Positions 7,438-16,412 are shown, numbered from the stretch's first letter. The stretch: 64,000 nucleotides of DNA from Pantoea nemavictus (GCF_037479095.1 NZ_JBBGZW010000001.1:434001-498000); one strand, 5' to 3'. The notes: generated by a model not told the origin, from the letters alone. Program-made: numbers and translations.

Positions 7438-7730
7438 GTGTGTGGTTATACAACCATCCTGTAGGTACGTTGAGTGAAGTGGAAATGGGGTTTGCTTTCT
7501 ACTATCAAGCCAATTATACCGGGCGGGCGATCTCTCTAAGTATGCCGGTGAGACCGGAGCCTTATATCAGTGAAGAACTTCACCCCTTTTTCAAAGGATT
7601 GGCCCCGGAGGGATGGTTGCGAAAGAGATATGCTGAAATTCAAAAAATTGATGATAAAGATCTCTTCGGTTTACTGATGCAGAATGGTGACGATTTGCTC
7701 GGTGCAGTCGTACTCAAAGAGATGAAATAA
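7422..7730 (+). CDS. hipS: HipS-type small antitoxin (HipA N-subdomain 1)
   Basis: A 102-residue protein that corresponds to the N-terminal subdomain of HipA kinases encoded as a separate gene: GVWLYNHPVGTLSEVEMGFAFYY at the start and FFKGLAPEGWLRKRYA in the middle are hallmarks of that subdomain. In the HipBST system of enteropathogenic E. coli the equivalent small protein, not HipB, neutralises the kinase. AGGAATAAAAGT precedes the ATG. The stop overlaps the hipT start (TAATG). The alternative view, a HipA gene split by mutation, is unlikely because both halves have proper starts. Confidence 0.82.
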   Translation: MARKIGVWLYNHPVGTLSEVEMGFAFYYQANYTGRAISLSMPVRPEPYISEELHPFFKGLAPEGWLRKRYAEIQKIDDKDLFGLLMQNGDDLLGAVVLKEMK

Positions 7731-8752
7731 TGAACCCGGAACGCTGTCTGATAAATTTACACCTGCTTAAAGGATCCGAGTTAACAACGGGCTACTCAAC
7801 AAAAGGTATTAAACACTTACTGGGGAGTTTACACGTATCCCTCAGCCTGCCTTTTACACGTAGCCAGTTTATTCAGGAACTTCCAGAACGTCAGAAAGGG
7901 ATGAGTATTTCAGGCTATCAACCCAAACTCTCCCTCCGCCTGGAAAATGGCGAGTTGAATGTCGTCAGCAACGATGGGACCTATATCCTAAAGCCCTCAC
8001 CAGAAGAGTATCCACATCTGGCGGAAAATGAGCATGCAACTATGTGCATCATGCAGCGCCTAAAATTTGACGTTCCCCCCTTTGGGCTTATGCCATTTAA
8101 GCATGATGACAGCCGGCCAGATGAACTCGCTTTTGTTATTAAAAGATATGACCGGTTGGGAGAAGATAAAGCAAGACTGCATCAGGAGCAGTTGGATGGT
8201 GCGATGGGCCTCGGCGATAAATATGGCAATATAGATAATAAGAAGACCACCAGCTACGAGAAAGCCGCTAAGTTTTTGAACCGTTCAGTGAACGGAGGTT
8301 TAAAAAGTAAGCGAGATATCTTTTTACGCATCGTCTATGCCTACCTACTGGGTAATAATGATTTTCATCTGCGTAATATCGGGATCATCCTCCCTGAAAA
8401 GGGAGCACCTTACCTGGCCCCAGTCTATGACTTTATTAGCGTTGTCCCCTACTCTGCGGCGTTTAAAGAATATTTAGCACTGCCTCTTTTAGAACGTGAA
8501 GAAAATGATGTGGAGAGTGCGCCAGGGATTAATTCGCTTTACGGAGAATACCTGGGAGTAGACTTTATTGTGCTCGCGCAGGGTATGAATATTCATCCCG
8601 CGTTGGCACAAAAATGGCTAAACGAAATTATCAGTAATCATCAGCTGATTATTGATACCTACACCAAAAGTCACATGCCTGAAGCGCAACGAGAAGCTGT
8701 TCTCAAATATGTTGCGCGGCGGATAACCTTACTGGCGGTAACGGAGATTTAG
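7730..8752 (+). CDS. hipT: HipT-type serine/threonine kinase toxin
   Basis: HipA-like kinase lacking N-subdomain 1, 340 residues. The Gly-rich/autophosphorylation loop reads MSISGYQPKLSL (residues 58-69), with the two serines S59 and S61 of the SIS motif described for HipT. The catalytic loop is LLGNNDFHLRNIGI (around residue 205-218) and the metal-binding motif is VYDFISV. The known EPEC homologue phosphorylates tryptophanyl-tRNA synthetase; the target here is inferred by family. Third gene of a tightly overlapping operon, next to tRNA-Asn. Confidence 0.85.
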   Translation: MNPERCLINLHLLKGSELTTGYSTKGIKHLLGSLHVSLSLPFTRSQFIQELPERQKGMSISGYQPKLSLRLENGELNVVSNDGTYILKPSPEEYPHLAENEHATMCIMQRLKFDVPPFGLMPFKHDDSRPDELAFVIKRYDRLGEDKARLHQEQLDGAMGLGDKYGNIDNKKTTSYEKAAKFLNRSVNGGLKSKRDIFLRIVYAYLLGNNDFHLRNIGIILPEKGAPYLAPVYDFISVVPYSAAFKEYLALPLLEREENDVESAPGINSLYGEYLGVDFIVLAQGMNIHPALAQKWLNEIISNHQLIIDTYTKSHMPEAQREAVLKYVARRITLLAVTEI

Positions 8753-8803
8753 CGTGATCTCGCGCTAACGCCCTTGGACTTGCGATTCGTACAGTCGCCA
8801 GCC

Positions 8804-8825
8804 AGGTGCGCAGTGATGCGCACCT
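8804..8825. repeat. Palindrome family B (AGGTGCGCA/TGCGCACCT)
   Basis: Perfect 9-bp arms with a 4-nt centre between the convergent hipT and monooxygenase genes. The same palindrome recurs at 11468, 17341, 20353 and 60237. Confidence 0.85.
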
Positions 8826-8843
8826 TCATGGAAACAGCGCTGA

Positions 8844-10148
8844 TTAATCGATGCCGCGTGGTAAATCCGCCAGCTCCAGACTGCTGCGGAAATCATTACC
8901 CACATAATCCGTATCAATCAGTTGGCGGCGACGCAGTTCCGGCAGCAGGCCGTTAAGCAGTAAATCCTGCTGGTCCGGCTGCCCGAGGCCGTGCAGTGAA
9001 ATCACATCCAGCAAACCGGCCCGATAGCGCTGTTCGATGGCATCCGCCAGCGTTTCCGGCGTGCCAGCGACAAACCAGTGGCCGGTCTCTTCGGCTTTAA
9101 TGATCAGCTCGCGTAACGTCAATCCTTCCAGCGCATAACCACGGAAGATGGCCGCGCGCCCCTGGCGGCGATGCACCTGTGACAACTCGGGAATCAATGC
9201 TGCCGCAAGCGGTTGGTCGAGCGGCGCATCGCGCAGATCGACCTCTCCGCCCAGCATATCTGCCACGCGTAATCTGCCTTGTTCAAAGTTGATGCGCTCA
9301 TGCTTATCGCGTAAACGACGCGCCACATCGGCGTCGCTGTCACCAATGATGGCGTGGAACGAATTCATGATCAGCGGCGGATTGTGTTCGCGACCAAAAC
9401 GTCGTGCGCGCTGCTGCACATCGGCGACAAACGCCTGCGCGGCCTCAAAGGTTGGCTGCGAGGTGTAAATCACTTCGGCGTAACGTGCGCCAAGCGTCAC
9501 GCCCGCTTCAGACTGGCCCGCCTGGAACTGCACCGGACGGCGCTGCGGTGGTGGTGGCACGTTGAGCGGGCCCGCCACCTGGAAATAGTCGCCGCGATAG
9601 TTGATCGGATGCAGCTTTTGGTGATCGAGACGGATGCCGCCGCTGGCAGTGCGCTGCACCGCCGCGCGTTCGTTGGCGTCATACAGCGCATTCATGACCT
9701 CAATAAACTCAGTGGCGCGCGCGTAGCGCTCCTGCGGTGGCGGCAGTTGGCTCTCACCAAAGTTCTCTTCGCCGACCGAAGACGTCACCGCGTTCCAGCC
9801 CGCGCGTCCACCGCTGATGTGATCCAGCGTGCCGACCTGACGCGCCAGATTGTAGGGATGCAGCCAGCTGGTGCTGACGGTGGCAATCAACCCGATGTGT
9901 GAGGTCACCTGGCTCAACGCCGCCAGCGCAATCAGCGGATCCTGGGTGCCGGTGGTGCCGGCTAACCCCGCCGGATCGGCTTGCAGTAAATCGGCGGTGA
10001 ACAGCCCGGTAATCTTTTCGCGTTCTGCAATCTTCGCCAGTTCGATGGCGCGTGCCATGCCGACGCCTGGCTGAGCATCATTGGCGGCGGAGATAACACT
10101 GCTGGCGCCGACCAGCGTTTTCAATTTTCTGCGATAGGTTTGCGACAC
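8844..10148 (-). CDS. FMN-dependent monooxygenase, NtaA/SnaA/DszA/SoxA family
   Basis: Luciferase-like flavin monooxygenase of 434 residues. Family landmarks are ELAKIAEREKITGLFTADLL (about residue 35-55), LATVSTSWLHPYNLARQV, DHISGGRAGWNAVTS, RPVQFQAGQSEAG and the C-terminal TPETLADAIEQ. These enzymes use FMNH2 from a separate reductase to oxygenate aminopolycarboxylates, sulfones or thioethers; B. subtilis YxeK of the S-(2-succino)cysteine pathway belongs here. It lies 11 bp after an M20 amidohydrolase and at the end of a MetNIQ-like operon, which favours an organosulfur amino acid substrate. No flavin reductase is nearby. Confidence 0.85.
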   Translation of the reverse strand: MSQTYRRKLKTLVGASSVISAANDAQPGVGMARAIELAKIAEREKITGLFTADLLQADPAGLAGTTGTQDPLIALAALSQVTSHIGLIATVSTSWLHPYNLARQVGTLDHISGGRAGWNAVTSSVGEENFGESQLPPPQERYARATEFIEVMNALYDANERAAVQRTASGGIRLDHQKLHPINYRGDYFQVAGPLNVPPPPQRRPVQFQAGQSEAGVTLGARYAEVIYTSQPTFEAAQAFVADVQQRARRFGREHNPPLIMNSFHAIIGDSDADVARRLRDKHERINFEQGRLRVADMLGGEVDLRDAPLDQPLAAALIPELSQVHRRQGRAAIFRGYALEGLTLRELIIKAEETGHWFVAGTPETLADAIEQRYRAGLLDVISLHGLGQPDQQDLLLNGLLPELRRRQLIDTDYVGNDFRSSLELADLPRGID

Positions 10149-10159
10149 AACACTCTCCT

Positions 10160-11359
10160 TTATGGCTGGCGCGCGAAATCCGCTTTGACGTTGGTTAATG
10201 CATCCGCATCGGTCAGCAGACGTAAGCCGGTACGCGCCAGTACCCGCGCGCCAATCAATAGCGCCTGATAGCCGCGTTCTGAGTTCGCTGCTTCACGGAA
10301 CGGCACGGTGTGGAAAATTAGATCGTCAGGACCGATTTTCAGCCACGGATGCGCAGTCGGCACCGCATGGCTGATGTCACCGGCATCGGTCGACACTTTG
10401 TTCTTCTGTGGCGACAGATCAACCTGTTCGCCTGCGGCGCTAAACTCATCCAGCAGCAGCGCATCCAGCGCCGGATTGAGTTTGAAATCGCGCGGGCCAA
10501 TTTGATGATCAATCTCGACGCGCGCGCCGGTGGCTAGCGCCACGCCTTCAGCGATAGCGCGCAGACGCGGTTCGAGTGATTCGACAACGTCACGGCTGTC
10601 GGCGCGAATGTAGTAATGCGCCGAAGCATATTCCGGGATCACGTTCGGGGCCTGACCGCCGTTGGTAATAATGCCGTGCACGCGCACGCCGTCGGGCAGT
10701 TGCTGGCGCAGCACGCTGATGCCGTTGTACAGCAGCACCAAGGCATCCAGCGCGTTAATGCCCTCATGCGGCGCGCTGGCGGCATGCGATGGCTTGCCGT
10801 AAAAATGAAAATAGAGGTGATTGTTGGCCAGCGTTGACTCGGTCAAGCGGGTTTTACCGGCGGGATGCACCATCAGCGCCACGTCGACCTCTTTCAGCAA
10901 TCCGGCTTCGACAAAGCGTTTCTTCACGTTGCCTTTGGGGCCGCCCGGCCCGGCTAATCCGCCCTCTTCAGCTGGCGTACCCAGCACCACTACTCGGCCA
11001 CCGGTTTCTTCCAGTACCTGAGAAAGTGTGATTGCTGCCGCCACGCTGGTTGTGCCGATCAGATTGTGGCCGCAGGCGTGTCCGATACCGATCAGCGCAT
11101 CATATTCCGCCAGAAAAGCGATGGTTGGGCCAGGTTTGCTGCTGCTCTTCACCGCATAGAAGGCGGTTTCATGTCCGGTGACGTTGCGGGTGACGTCAAA
11201 ACCCTGCGCCGTCAGCAGCTGTGTCAGCTGTTCACTGGCGAAATACTCGTTGTTGCCGGTTTCGGGGTTTTGAAATATCGCCTGCGAGACCTTGAGATAG
11301 GCGGCGCTGTGCTGTTCGAGGCTGTTTTCAAGCGTGAGCTGAAGGGCGTTCAGCGTCAT
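10160..11359 (-). CDS. M20 family amidohydrolase/deacylase
   Basis: Zinc-dependent aminoacylase-type hydrolase of 399 residues. The metal-binding motif GHACGHN (around residue 97-103), the catalytic GTPAEEGG and the dimerisation-domain segment FYGKPSHAASAPHEGINALDA are present. The start is placed at 11359 because GGAG at 11367-11370 is 7 bases away; the upstream ATG at 11365 is too close. Relatives cleave N-acyl amino acids or p-aminobenzoyl-glutamate; beside a YxeK-like monooxygenase a YxeP-like deacetylase role is the best inference. Separated from the transporter genes by 131 bp with two palindromes. Confidence 0.85.
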   Translation of the reverse strand: MTLNALQLTLENSLEQHSAAYLKVSQAIFQNPETGNNEYFASEQLTQLLTAQGFDVTRNVTGHETAFYAVKSSSKPGPTIAFLAEYDALIGIGHACGHNLIGTTSVAAAITLSQVLEETGGRVVVLGTPAEEGGLAGPGGPKGNVKKRFVEAGLLKEVDVALMVHPAGKTRLTESTLANNHLYFHFYGKPSHAASAPHEGINALDALVLLYNGISVLRQQLPDGVRVHGIITNGGQAPNVIPEYASAHYYIRADSRDVVESLEPRLRAIAEGVALATGARVEIDHQIGPRDFKLNPALDALLLDEFSAAGEQVDLSPQKNKVSTDAGDISHAVPTAHPWLKIGPDDLIFHTVPFREAANSERGYQALLIGARVLARTGLRLLTDADALTNVKADFARQP

Positions 11360-11381
11360 AGTCATTCTCCTTTTGCTATGC

Positions 11382-11401
11382 GGTCGCCATAAATGGCGAC
11401 C
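11382..11401. repeat. Palindrome family A (GGTCGCCAT/ATGGCGACC)
   Basis: GGTCGCCATAAATGGCGACC, perfect 9-bp arms. Other copies at 20735, 40699, 44434, 47824, 47865 and, degenerate, 60206. Confidence 0.88.
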
Positions 11402-11467
11402 CTACGGTGAATCGGGGCCGATGGCGGAATGGGCGATGCGGAATGACGGCAGATAGCGGTGTTGTAG

Positions 11468-11487
11468 GGTGCGCATTGATGCGCACC
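11468..11487. repeat. Palindrome family B
   Basis: GGTGCGCATTGATGCGCACC, just after the stop of the MetI-like gene. Preceded by GTAG, a flank also seen next to family A copies. Confidence 0.85.
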
Positions 11488-11490
11488 TGG

Positions 11491-12150
11491 CTACGCATGA
11501 CGCTTATCAATGCGCTGCACCAGGCGGTCGCCGATCCATTGAATGCCGCATACCAACACAATCAATACCGCGATAACCGCGATCATCACCGAGGTTTCAA
11601 AACGCTGATAACCGTAACGGATCGCCAGATCGCCCAGCCCGCCCGCACCAATCGCACCGGCCATTGCTGAAGCGCCAATCAGCGCCACCAGCGTGACCAC
11701 AAAGCCGGAAAGAATGCCGGGCAGCGCTTCCGGGATCAGCACATCCCAGACGATGCGCAGTTTACTGGCACCCATGGCGCGTACCGCATCGATCAAGCCG
11801 CGATCGACATCGCGCAGCGAAACTTCCGCCACGCGTGCGAAGTACGGTGTTGCGGTGATCGACAACGGCACAATCGCCGCCCAGGTACCGAGCGACGTTC
11901 CCACCAGGAAGCGGGTAAAGGGAATCAGCGCCACCAGCAAAATAATGAACGGCAGCGAGCGGAAGCTGTTGATGACCAGGCCAAGCACGCGATTGATCGC
12001 CCGATGTTCAGCAATGCCGCCGGGGCTGGTCATCACCAGAATCAGGCCGAGCGGCAAGCCCGCCAGCAGCGAAAACAGGCCGGAAATGGCGGTCATCAAT
12101 ACCGTTTCGCCCAGCGCATTGAGCAGTAAATCAATCATGACTGGCGACAT
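11491..12150 (-). CDS. MetI-like ABC transporter permease
   Basis: Membrane subunit of a methionine-type importer, 219 residues with about five hydrophobic segments and the permease EAA-type loop AVRAMGASKLRIVWDVLIPEALPG. Length and order match MetI. The start at 12150 overlaps the ATPase gene by 20 bp and has GGTAGG upstream. With a monooxygenase and deacylase in the same transcription unit the cargo may be an S-modified cysteine or methionine derivative rather than methionine itself. Confidence 0.88.
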   Translation of the reverse strand: MSPVMIDLLLNALGETVLMTAISGLFSLLAGLPLGLILVMTSPGGIAEHRAINRVLGLVINSFRSLPFIILLVALIPFTRFLVGTSLGTWAAIVPLSITATPYFARVAEVSLRDVDRGLIDAVRAMGASKLRIVWDVLIPEALPGILSGFVVTLVALIGASAMAGAIGAGGLGDLAIRYGYQRFETSVMIAVIAVLIVLVCGIQWIGDRLVQRIDKRHA

Positions 12151-13261
12151 AACCTACCAACTCCACTTGTGCCTGCTGCGTGTGCAGCCAGCTGAGAATC
12201 TGTTGCTCATCGGCGGCATTCGCCACCGGGAGCGCGATAAAGAAACGCACCACCGCGTAGTGCTGGATGTGATCGACACCGCCTTGCAGCAGGCGGAATT
12301 TGCCCGGCAGCGCCGCGGCAAAACGCGTCAGCAGATCGCCCTGCGCATCGTCGCCGGCAAAGTGCACGCTGTAGATGGCTTCACCCTGCGGTTGATCGCT
12401 CACGCGCGCGGCCAGGTTTTCCGGCAGCTGCGGCAACAAGCCACGCAGTAGCGTGCGCGTCAGCGCCGATTGCGGATGAGCAAACACCTGCCACACCGGA
12501 CCTTGTTCGATAATTTGCCCGGCATCAATCACCGCCACGCGATGCGCGACAGATTTGATCACCTCCATCTCGTGGGTAATCAGCAGAATAGTGATGCCAA
12601 GTTTTTGATTAAGGGATTTGAGCAGCGCCAGAATTGAGCGCGTAGTTTCCGGATCGAGCGCGGAAGTGGCTTCATCACACAGCAGCAGCGCCGGACTGGC
12701 CGCCAGCGCGCGCGCAATGCCGACACGCTGTTTTTGTCCGCCGGATAACGCCGCCGGATAGCTTTGCGCTTTGTCCGCTAATCCCACCAATTCCAGCAAT
12801 TCCGCTACGCGCTGCTGGCGTTGCGCTTTAGCCATGCCAGCGATTTTCAGCGGCAGCGCCACGTTCTGCGCCACGGTTTTCGCCGACAGCAGATTGAAGT
12901 GCTGGAACACCATGCCGACGCGGCTGCGCACCGTTTGTAACTGTTTTTCTGACAGGCCGGTGATGTTCCGGCCTTCGATTTCGATGACGCCTTCATCAGG
13001 TTGCTCCAGCCCGTTAAGACAGCGGATTAGCGTGGATTTCCCCGCCCCGCTGCGCCCAATCAGGCCAAGAATTTCGCCTTTCTGCACCGTTAACGAAATA
13101 TCGCGTAGCGCCTGCGTCTGTCTGAAGCGCCGCGACACACCTTGCAGGCGCACCACGCTGGTGCTGTTGCGAAACGTCACCTGCGCCTCGTCATGCGTAC
13201 TGTCGGCCACGCCGCGCGTTAAAGCGTTAAAGGGCGTTTCGGCTGCTGAGAATAGCGTCAT
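12131..13261 (-). CDS. MetN-like ABC transporter ATP-binding protein
   Basis: ATPase of 376 residues. The ABC domain (about 33-270) has Walker A GRSGAGKST, Q-loop FQHFNLLSAKTV, signature ALSGGQKQRVGIARAL and Walker B LLLCDEATSALDPET; a C-terminal NIL-type regulatory domain (about 295-370) follows, as in MetN. An N-terminal extension of about 30 residues is unusual for MetN. AAGGAACAGAAAG precedes the ATG. Second gene of the operon after the binding protein. Confidence 0.88.
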   Translation of the reverse strand: MTLFSAAETPFNALTRGVADSTHDEAQVTFRNSTSVVRLQGVSRRFRQTQALRDISLTVQKGEILGLIGRSGAGKSTLIRCLNGLEQPDEGVIEIEGRNITGLSEKQLQTVRSRVGMVFQHFNLLSAKTVAQNVALPLKIAGMAKAQRQQRVAELLELVGLADKAQSYPAALSGGQKQRVGIARALAASPALLLCDEATSALDPETTRSILALLKSLNQKLGITILLITHEMEVIKSVAHRVAVIDAGQIIEQGPVWQVFAHPQSALTRTLLRGLLPQLPENLAARVSDQPQGEAIYSVHFAGDDAQGDLLTRFAAALPGKFRLLQGGVDHIQHYAVVRFFIALPVANAADEQQILSWLHTQQAQVELVGYVASHD

Positions 13262-13272
13262 CTTTCTGTTCC

Positions 13273-14100
13273 TTACCAGGCTGTCTCACCGGTGCCTTTG
13301 TAGACCTTGTCAAACACGGTCTTCACAGCATCGTTCTGATAAGAAGAGACCAGCGTTTTCACCCATGGCGCGCTGACGTTCTCTTTCTTCACCGCAATGA
13401 AGTTGTTGTATGGGTTATCTTTTACCGGCTCCTGGGCAATGCGGTCTGCGGCGGTCAGGCCACTTTTCAGCGCCCAGTCGGTGTTCACCACCGCAGCATC
13501 CAGATCGGGAACAGAGCGGCCAATGATGCCGGAATCCAGCTCTTTGATTTGCAGGTGATGGGGGTTAGCGGTGATATCAGCGGTGGTCGCCGCGATGCCC
13601 ACGCCCGGTTTCAGTTTGATCAGCCCCTGCTGCTCCAGCAGCACCAGGCCGCGCGCTTCGTTGGAGGGATCGTTTGGCACGCCAATGACCGCGCCCTCTT
13701 TCAGCTCGGCGGCCGTTTTTACTTTCTTCGAGTAGAGACCAATCGGCCAGACGGCGGTATCGCCCACGCGTACGATATCGTAGTGATTCACCTTGATTTG
13801 GTTATTCAGGAACGGCTGATGCTGGAAGGCGTTGGCGTCCACCTCACCGTTTTGTAGCGCTTCGTTCGGCTGGTTGTAGTCGTTGAAGATGACCGTTTTC
13901 ACCGTCAGGCCTTTGCTGGCGGCCTGCTTGATGACTTCGCGCCAGACATCTTCATCTTCGCCGCTCATAATGCCGACTTTGATTGAGGTTTTATCCGCCG
14001 CATGCGCGATGGACAATGGCGACAGCGCCGCACTCGCCAGCAGCAAAGCGCCGGCGGTTAACAGGAATTTATTTTTTACCGAGGCCAAACGTGTGTGCAT
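13273..14100 (-). CDS. MetQ/NlpA-type substrate-binding protein
   Basis: Periplasmic binding protein, 275 residues from the ATG at 14100 (the longer frame to 14136 lacks a good ribosome-binding site). Signal peptide about residues 1-35 ending SIAHAA; no lipobox cysteine, so probably soluble. NlpA/MetQ landmarks: SIKVGIMSGEDEDVW, NDYNQPNEALQNGEVDANAFQHQPFL and IGVPNDPSNEARGLVLLEQQGLI. First gene of the operon binding protein-ATPase-permease-M20-monooxygenase. Confidence 0.87.
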   Translation of the reverse strand: MHTRLASVKNKFLLTAGALLLASAALSPLSIAHAADKTSIKVGIMSGEDEDVWREVIKQAASKGLTVKTVIFNDYNQPNEALQNGEVDANAFQHQPFLNNQIKVNHYDIVRVGDTAVWPIGLYSKKVKTAAELKEGAVIGVPNDPSNEARGLVLLEQQGLIKLKPGVGIAATTADITANPHHLQIKELDSGIIGRSVPDLDAAVVNTDWALKSGLTAADRIAQEPVKDNPYNNFIAVKKENVSAPWVKTLVSSYQNDAVKTVFDKVYKGTGETAW

Positions 14101-14142
14101 AAAATGTTTCCCAATCGTTATAATTGCGCGAGTCAAAATAAG

Positions 14143-14157
14143 CTGTCGTAACGACAG
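14143..14157. promoter_or_regulatory. Perfect palindrome, candidate TetR-family operator
   Basis: CTGTCGTAACGACAG: 7-bp arms with a single central base, 43 bp upstream of the MetQ-like start and on the way to the divergent TetR-type gene. Size and symmetry suit a TetR-family dimer. Confidence 0.5.
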
Positions 14158-14203
14158 ATGACCGCAGTATACGCAGTTGCTTATTCCTGCATTATGATTT
14201 ATT

Positions 14204-14220
14204 CGGGAATGCTATTCCTG
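14204..14220. promoter_or_regulatory. Second quasi-palindrome in the divergent promoter region
   Basis: CGGGAATGCTATTCCTG, arms matching at 6 of 7 positions. ATTCCTG also occurs alone at 14183-14189. Possible operator; weaker than the site at 14143. Confidence 0.3.
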
Positions 14221-14313
14221 AAATGCATAAAGGCATCACGCCGCTCGCATCGCCACAAGCGCGAAAATGGCTGTGTTATCCTTCCCCTTTTGATTGACCT
14301 GTTACTGAGCGCT

Positions 14314-14955
14314 ATGTCGGACACCATAACCAAACGAAAAAATGACCCTGAAGGGCTCAAGAGACGCATCCTCGCCGGTGCGCTGAAAATGTTTGCCGAG
14401 TTCGGCATGCAGGGCGCGCGGCTGGAGCAGATCGCTGAGCACGCCCAAACCACCAAACGCATGGTGGTGTATCACTTCGGCAATAAAGAGCAGCTCTATA
14501 TCGAGGTGCTGGAGCAGGTGTATCAGGCGATTCGTCAGCATGAAACCGGCCTGAACCTGGCGGCGATGGAGCCGGAGCTGGCGATGACCAAACTGGTGGA
14601 GGCCAGCTTTGATTATCATGTTTCGCATCCGGATTTTATGCGGCTGGTGTGTACCGAAAACCTGCTGCGCGGCCGCTACATCATGCAATCGGAACGCATT
14701 AAAACGCTGAATAAGAGTGCGCTTGATGTGCTCGACGACATCCTGACGCGCGGTCAGCAGCAGGGGCTGTTTATTCAGGAGCTGGATACCGTCGATGTGC
14801 ACCGCCTGCTCAGCAGCATTTGTGTGCATCACGTTTCCAATCGCTACACCTTTCATACGCTGTTCACGCCAAACGATAGCGAGGAGGACAGCATCCGCCG
14901 TAATCGGCAGTTAGCGGTCACCGCCACCTTGCGATATGTGCGCAAAGCCCCGTAG
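14314..14955 (+). CDS. TetR-family transcriptional regulator
   Basis: 213 residues from the ATG at 14314 (MSDTITKRKND); the longer frame to 14158 would run through the promoter region. N-terminal HTH: RRILAGALKMFAEFGMQGARLEQIAEHAQTT, then KRMVVYHFGNKEQLYIEVLEQVY, classic TetR. The C-terminal ligand domain (about 80-205) resembles the RutR/YcdC-like subgroup. Divergent from the MetQ-like operon, which it probably controls through palindromes at 14143 and perhaps 14204; ligand unknown. Confidence 0.88.
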   Translation: MSDTITKRKNDPEGLKRRILAGALKMFAEFGMQGARLEQIAEHAQTTKRMVVYHFGNKEQLYIEVLEQVYQAIRQHETGLNLAAMEPELAMTKLVEASFDYHVSHPDFMRLVCTENLLRGRYIMQSERIKTLNKSALDVLDDILTRGQQQGLFIQELDTVDVHRLLSSICVHHVSNRYTFHTLFTPNDSEEDSIRRNRQLAVTATLRYVRKAP

Positions 14956-15029
14956 TCTGCGGCTTCGCTGTGATGGTCTACGCTTAAAAGCTTGGGACCG
15001 TCACAGACCTCAGACTAAGGAACGCCGTA

Positions 15030-16412
15030 GTGAACAAAGACCCCCACCTTTATCCCTTACGCCATACGCACAACACCGACCAGGACAGCGCTCTGTGGAA
15101 CTGGGCGCAGAACACGGTGGTTGGTCAGCGCAGTCAGTTACAGCAGCCGCAAAACGAAGCGGAGTTACAACAACTGCTGCGTAACGCCAATGGCAACGTG
15201 CGCGTGCTGGGCAGTCGTCTATCGCCCGGTCGTATGCTGGGCGTGGATGAGCAGGATCTGTTGCTGGATCTCAGCGCCTTTAACGGCGTGATGGCGCAAG
15301 ATGCGGATAGCGTGACCTTTGCTGCCGGCACCCCGCTGGAGCAGGTCTATAGCGCGCTGACCGATATGGATCGCATGCTGGCGTCCTCGCCAGGTGTGAT
15401 TGCGGTGCAAACGCTGGCGGGCGCAATGGCGACCGGCACCCACGGCCAGGGTTTAGGCCAAAGCTCGCTGGCCGATGAAGCGTTGCGCATCCGTATGGTG
15501 CTGGCTGACGGCAGCGTGCGTGAATTTGTACGCGGCGAGCCTGATTTCGCGGCGGCACAGGTTTCACTCGGCACGCTGGGCATCGTGACCGCCGTTACGC
15601 TGCGTACGCGCCCTTTCCGCCTGTTTACCTGCCACAAGTTCGCTGTTCCTGCCGATACGCTGGAGCAGGATCTGGTCGCGTGGAATCAGCAATATGAGAT
15701 GAGCAAAGCCTGGTGGTTTGTTGATGACAATCTAATGCATGTGTGGAATGCACAGCAGGCCAGCGATGAAGAGACGCAAGCCTGGTATGCCAATCAGCGC
15801 GAGGTGATTGAGCACGGCGACGATACCGACAGCAGCCTGAACGACACGATCGACCAGACGCTGGCGCAGATGCATCGTGACACGCAGATTCACGGCAAAG
15901 GCGGCAAACAATTCCGCACCGTGACGCGCTTCCGCGACTTTACCGACATCAGCGGCGATATCTATCAGCTGTTTTGCCGTGGCATTGCCGTGCCGCAAAT
16001 CAACGTGGAGATCGGCGTGCCGCTGGAGAAAACGCCGCAAATTATCAGCAAGATTAAAGCGTGGTATGCCGAGAACCATCCGCATATGCACTACCCGATT
16101 ATCCTGCGTTGTACCGGCGCGTCTGAAGCCTGGCTCAGCCCGGCTTACCAGCACGCCACCTGCTTCTTTGGCTTTGTGGTCTATTACGCCGATGATGGCT
16201 CGCTGTCGGAAGATGGCCTGCACTTTCTTACCGAAGTGGAGAAGCTGCTGGCGGCCGAAGGTGGACGTCCGCACTGGGGCAAATATTACGATCCCCAGCG
16301 CTACCAGTGGCGCGATATCTATCCGCAATGGGACGCTTTCCGTGAAGTGCGTAACCAGCTCGATCCACAACGCCGTTTTAGCAATGACTATGTCACTGCT
16401 TTGTTTGATTAA
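15030..16412 (+). CDS. FAD-linked aldonolactone oxidase (D-arabinono-1,4-lactone oxidase type)
   Basis: Vanillyl-alcohol-oxidase-fold flavoprotein of 460 residues. FAD-binding PP-loop region VRVLGSRLSPGRMLG (about 55-70), GALAGAMATGTHGQG-like segment TLAGAMATGTHGQGLG, and the HWGK motif (residues 415-418) diagnostic of sugar-1,4-lactone oxidoreductases. GTG start at 15030 with AAGGA upstream. Eukaryotic relatives make ascorbate or erythroascorbate; bacterial ones oxidise gulono/galactono/xylitol-type substrates. It forms a two-gene unit with a GT8 glycosyltransferase 18 bp downstream. Confidence 0.82.
   Translation: MNKDPHLYPLRHTHNTDQDSALWNWAQNTVVGQRSQLQQPQNEAELQQLLRNANGNVRVLGSRLSPGRMLGVDEQDLLLDLSAFNGVMAQDADSVTFAAGTPLEQVYSALTDMDRMLASSPGVIAVQTLAGAMATGTHGQGLGQSSLADEALRIRMVLADGSVREFVRGEPDFAAAQVSLGTLGIVTAVTLRTRPFRLFTCHKFAVPADTLEQDLVAWNQQYEMSKAWWFVDDNLMHVWNAQQASDEETQAWYANQREVIEHGDDTDSSLNDTIDQTLAQMHRDTQIHGKGGKQFRTVTRFRDFTDISGDIYQLFCRGIAVPQINVEIGVPLEKTPQIISKIKAWYAENHPHMHYPIILRCTGASEAWLSPAYQHATCFFGFVVYYADDGSLSEDGLHFLTEVEKLLAAEGGRPHWGKYYDPQRYQWRDIYPQWDAFREVRNQLDPQRRFSNDYVTALFD

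Noticed and set aside
6774..8752. Integrative island at tRNA-Asn
   Set aside because: No integrase and no direct repeat of the tRNA 3' end was found downstream; only the hip operon is foreign-looking.
7422..8752. hipA gene broken by a frameshift
   Set aside because: Both parts have their own ribosome-binding sites, a TAATG junction and sizes typical of HipS and HipT.
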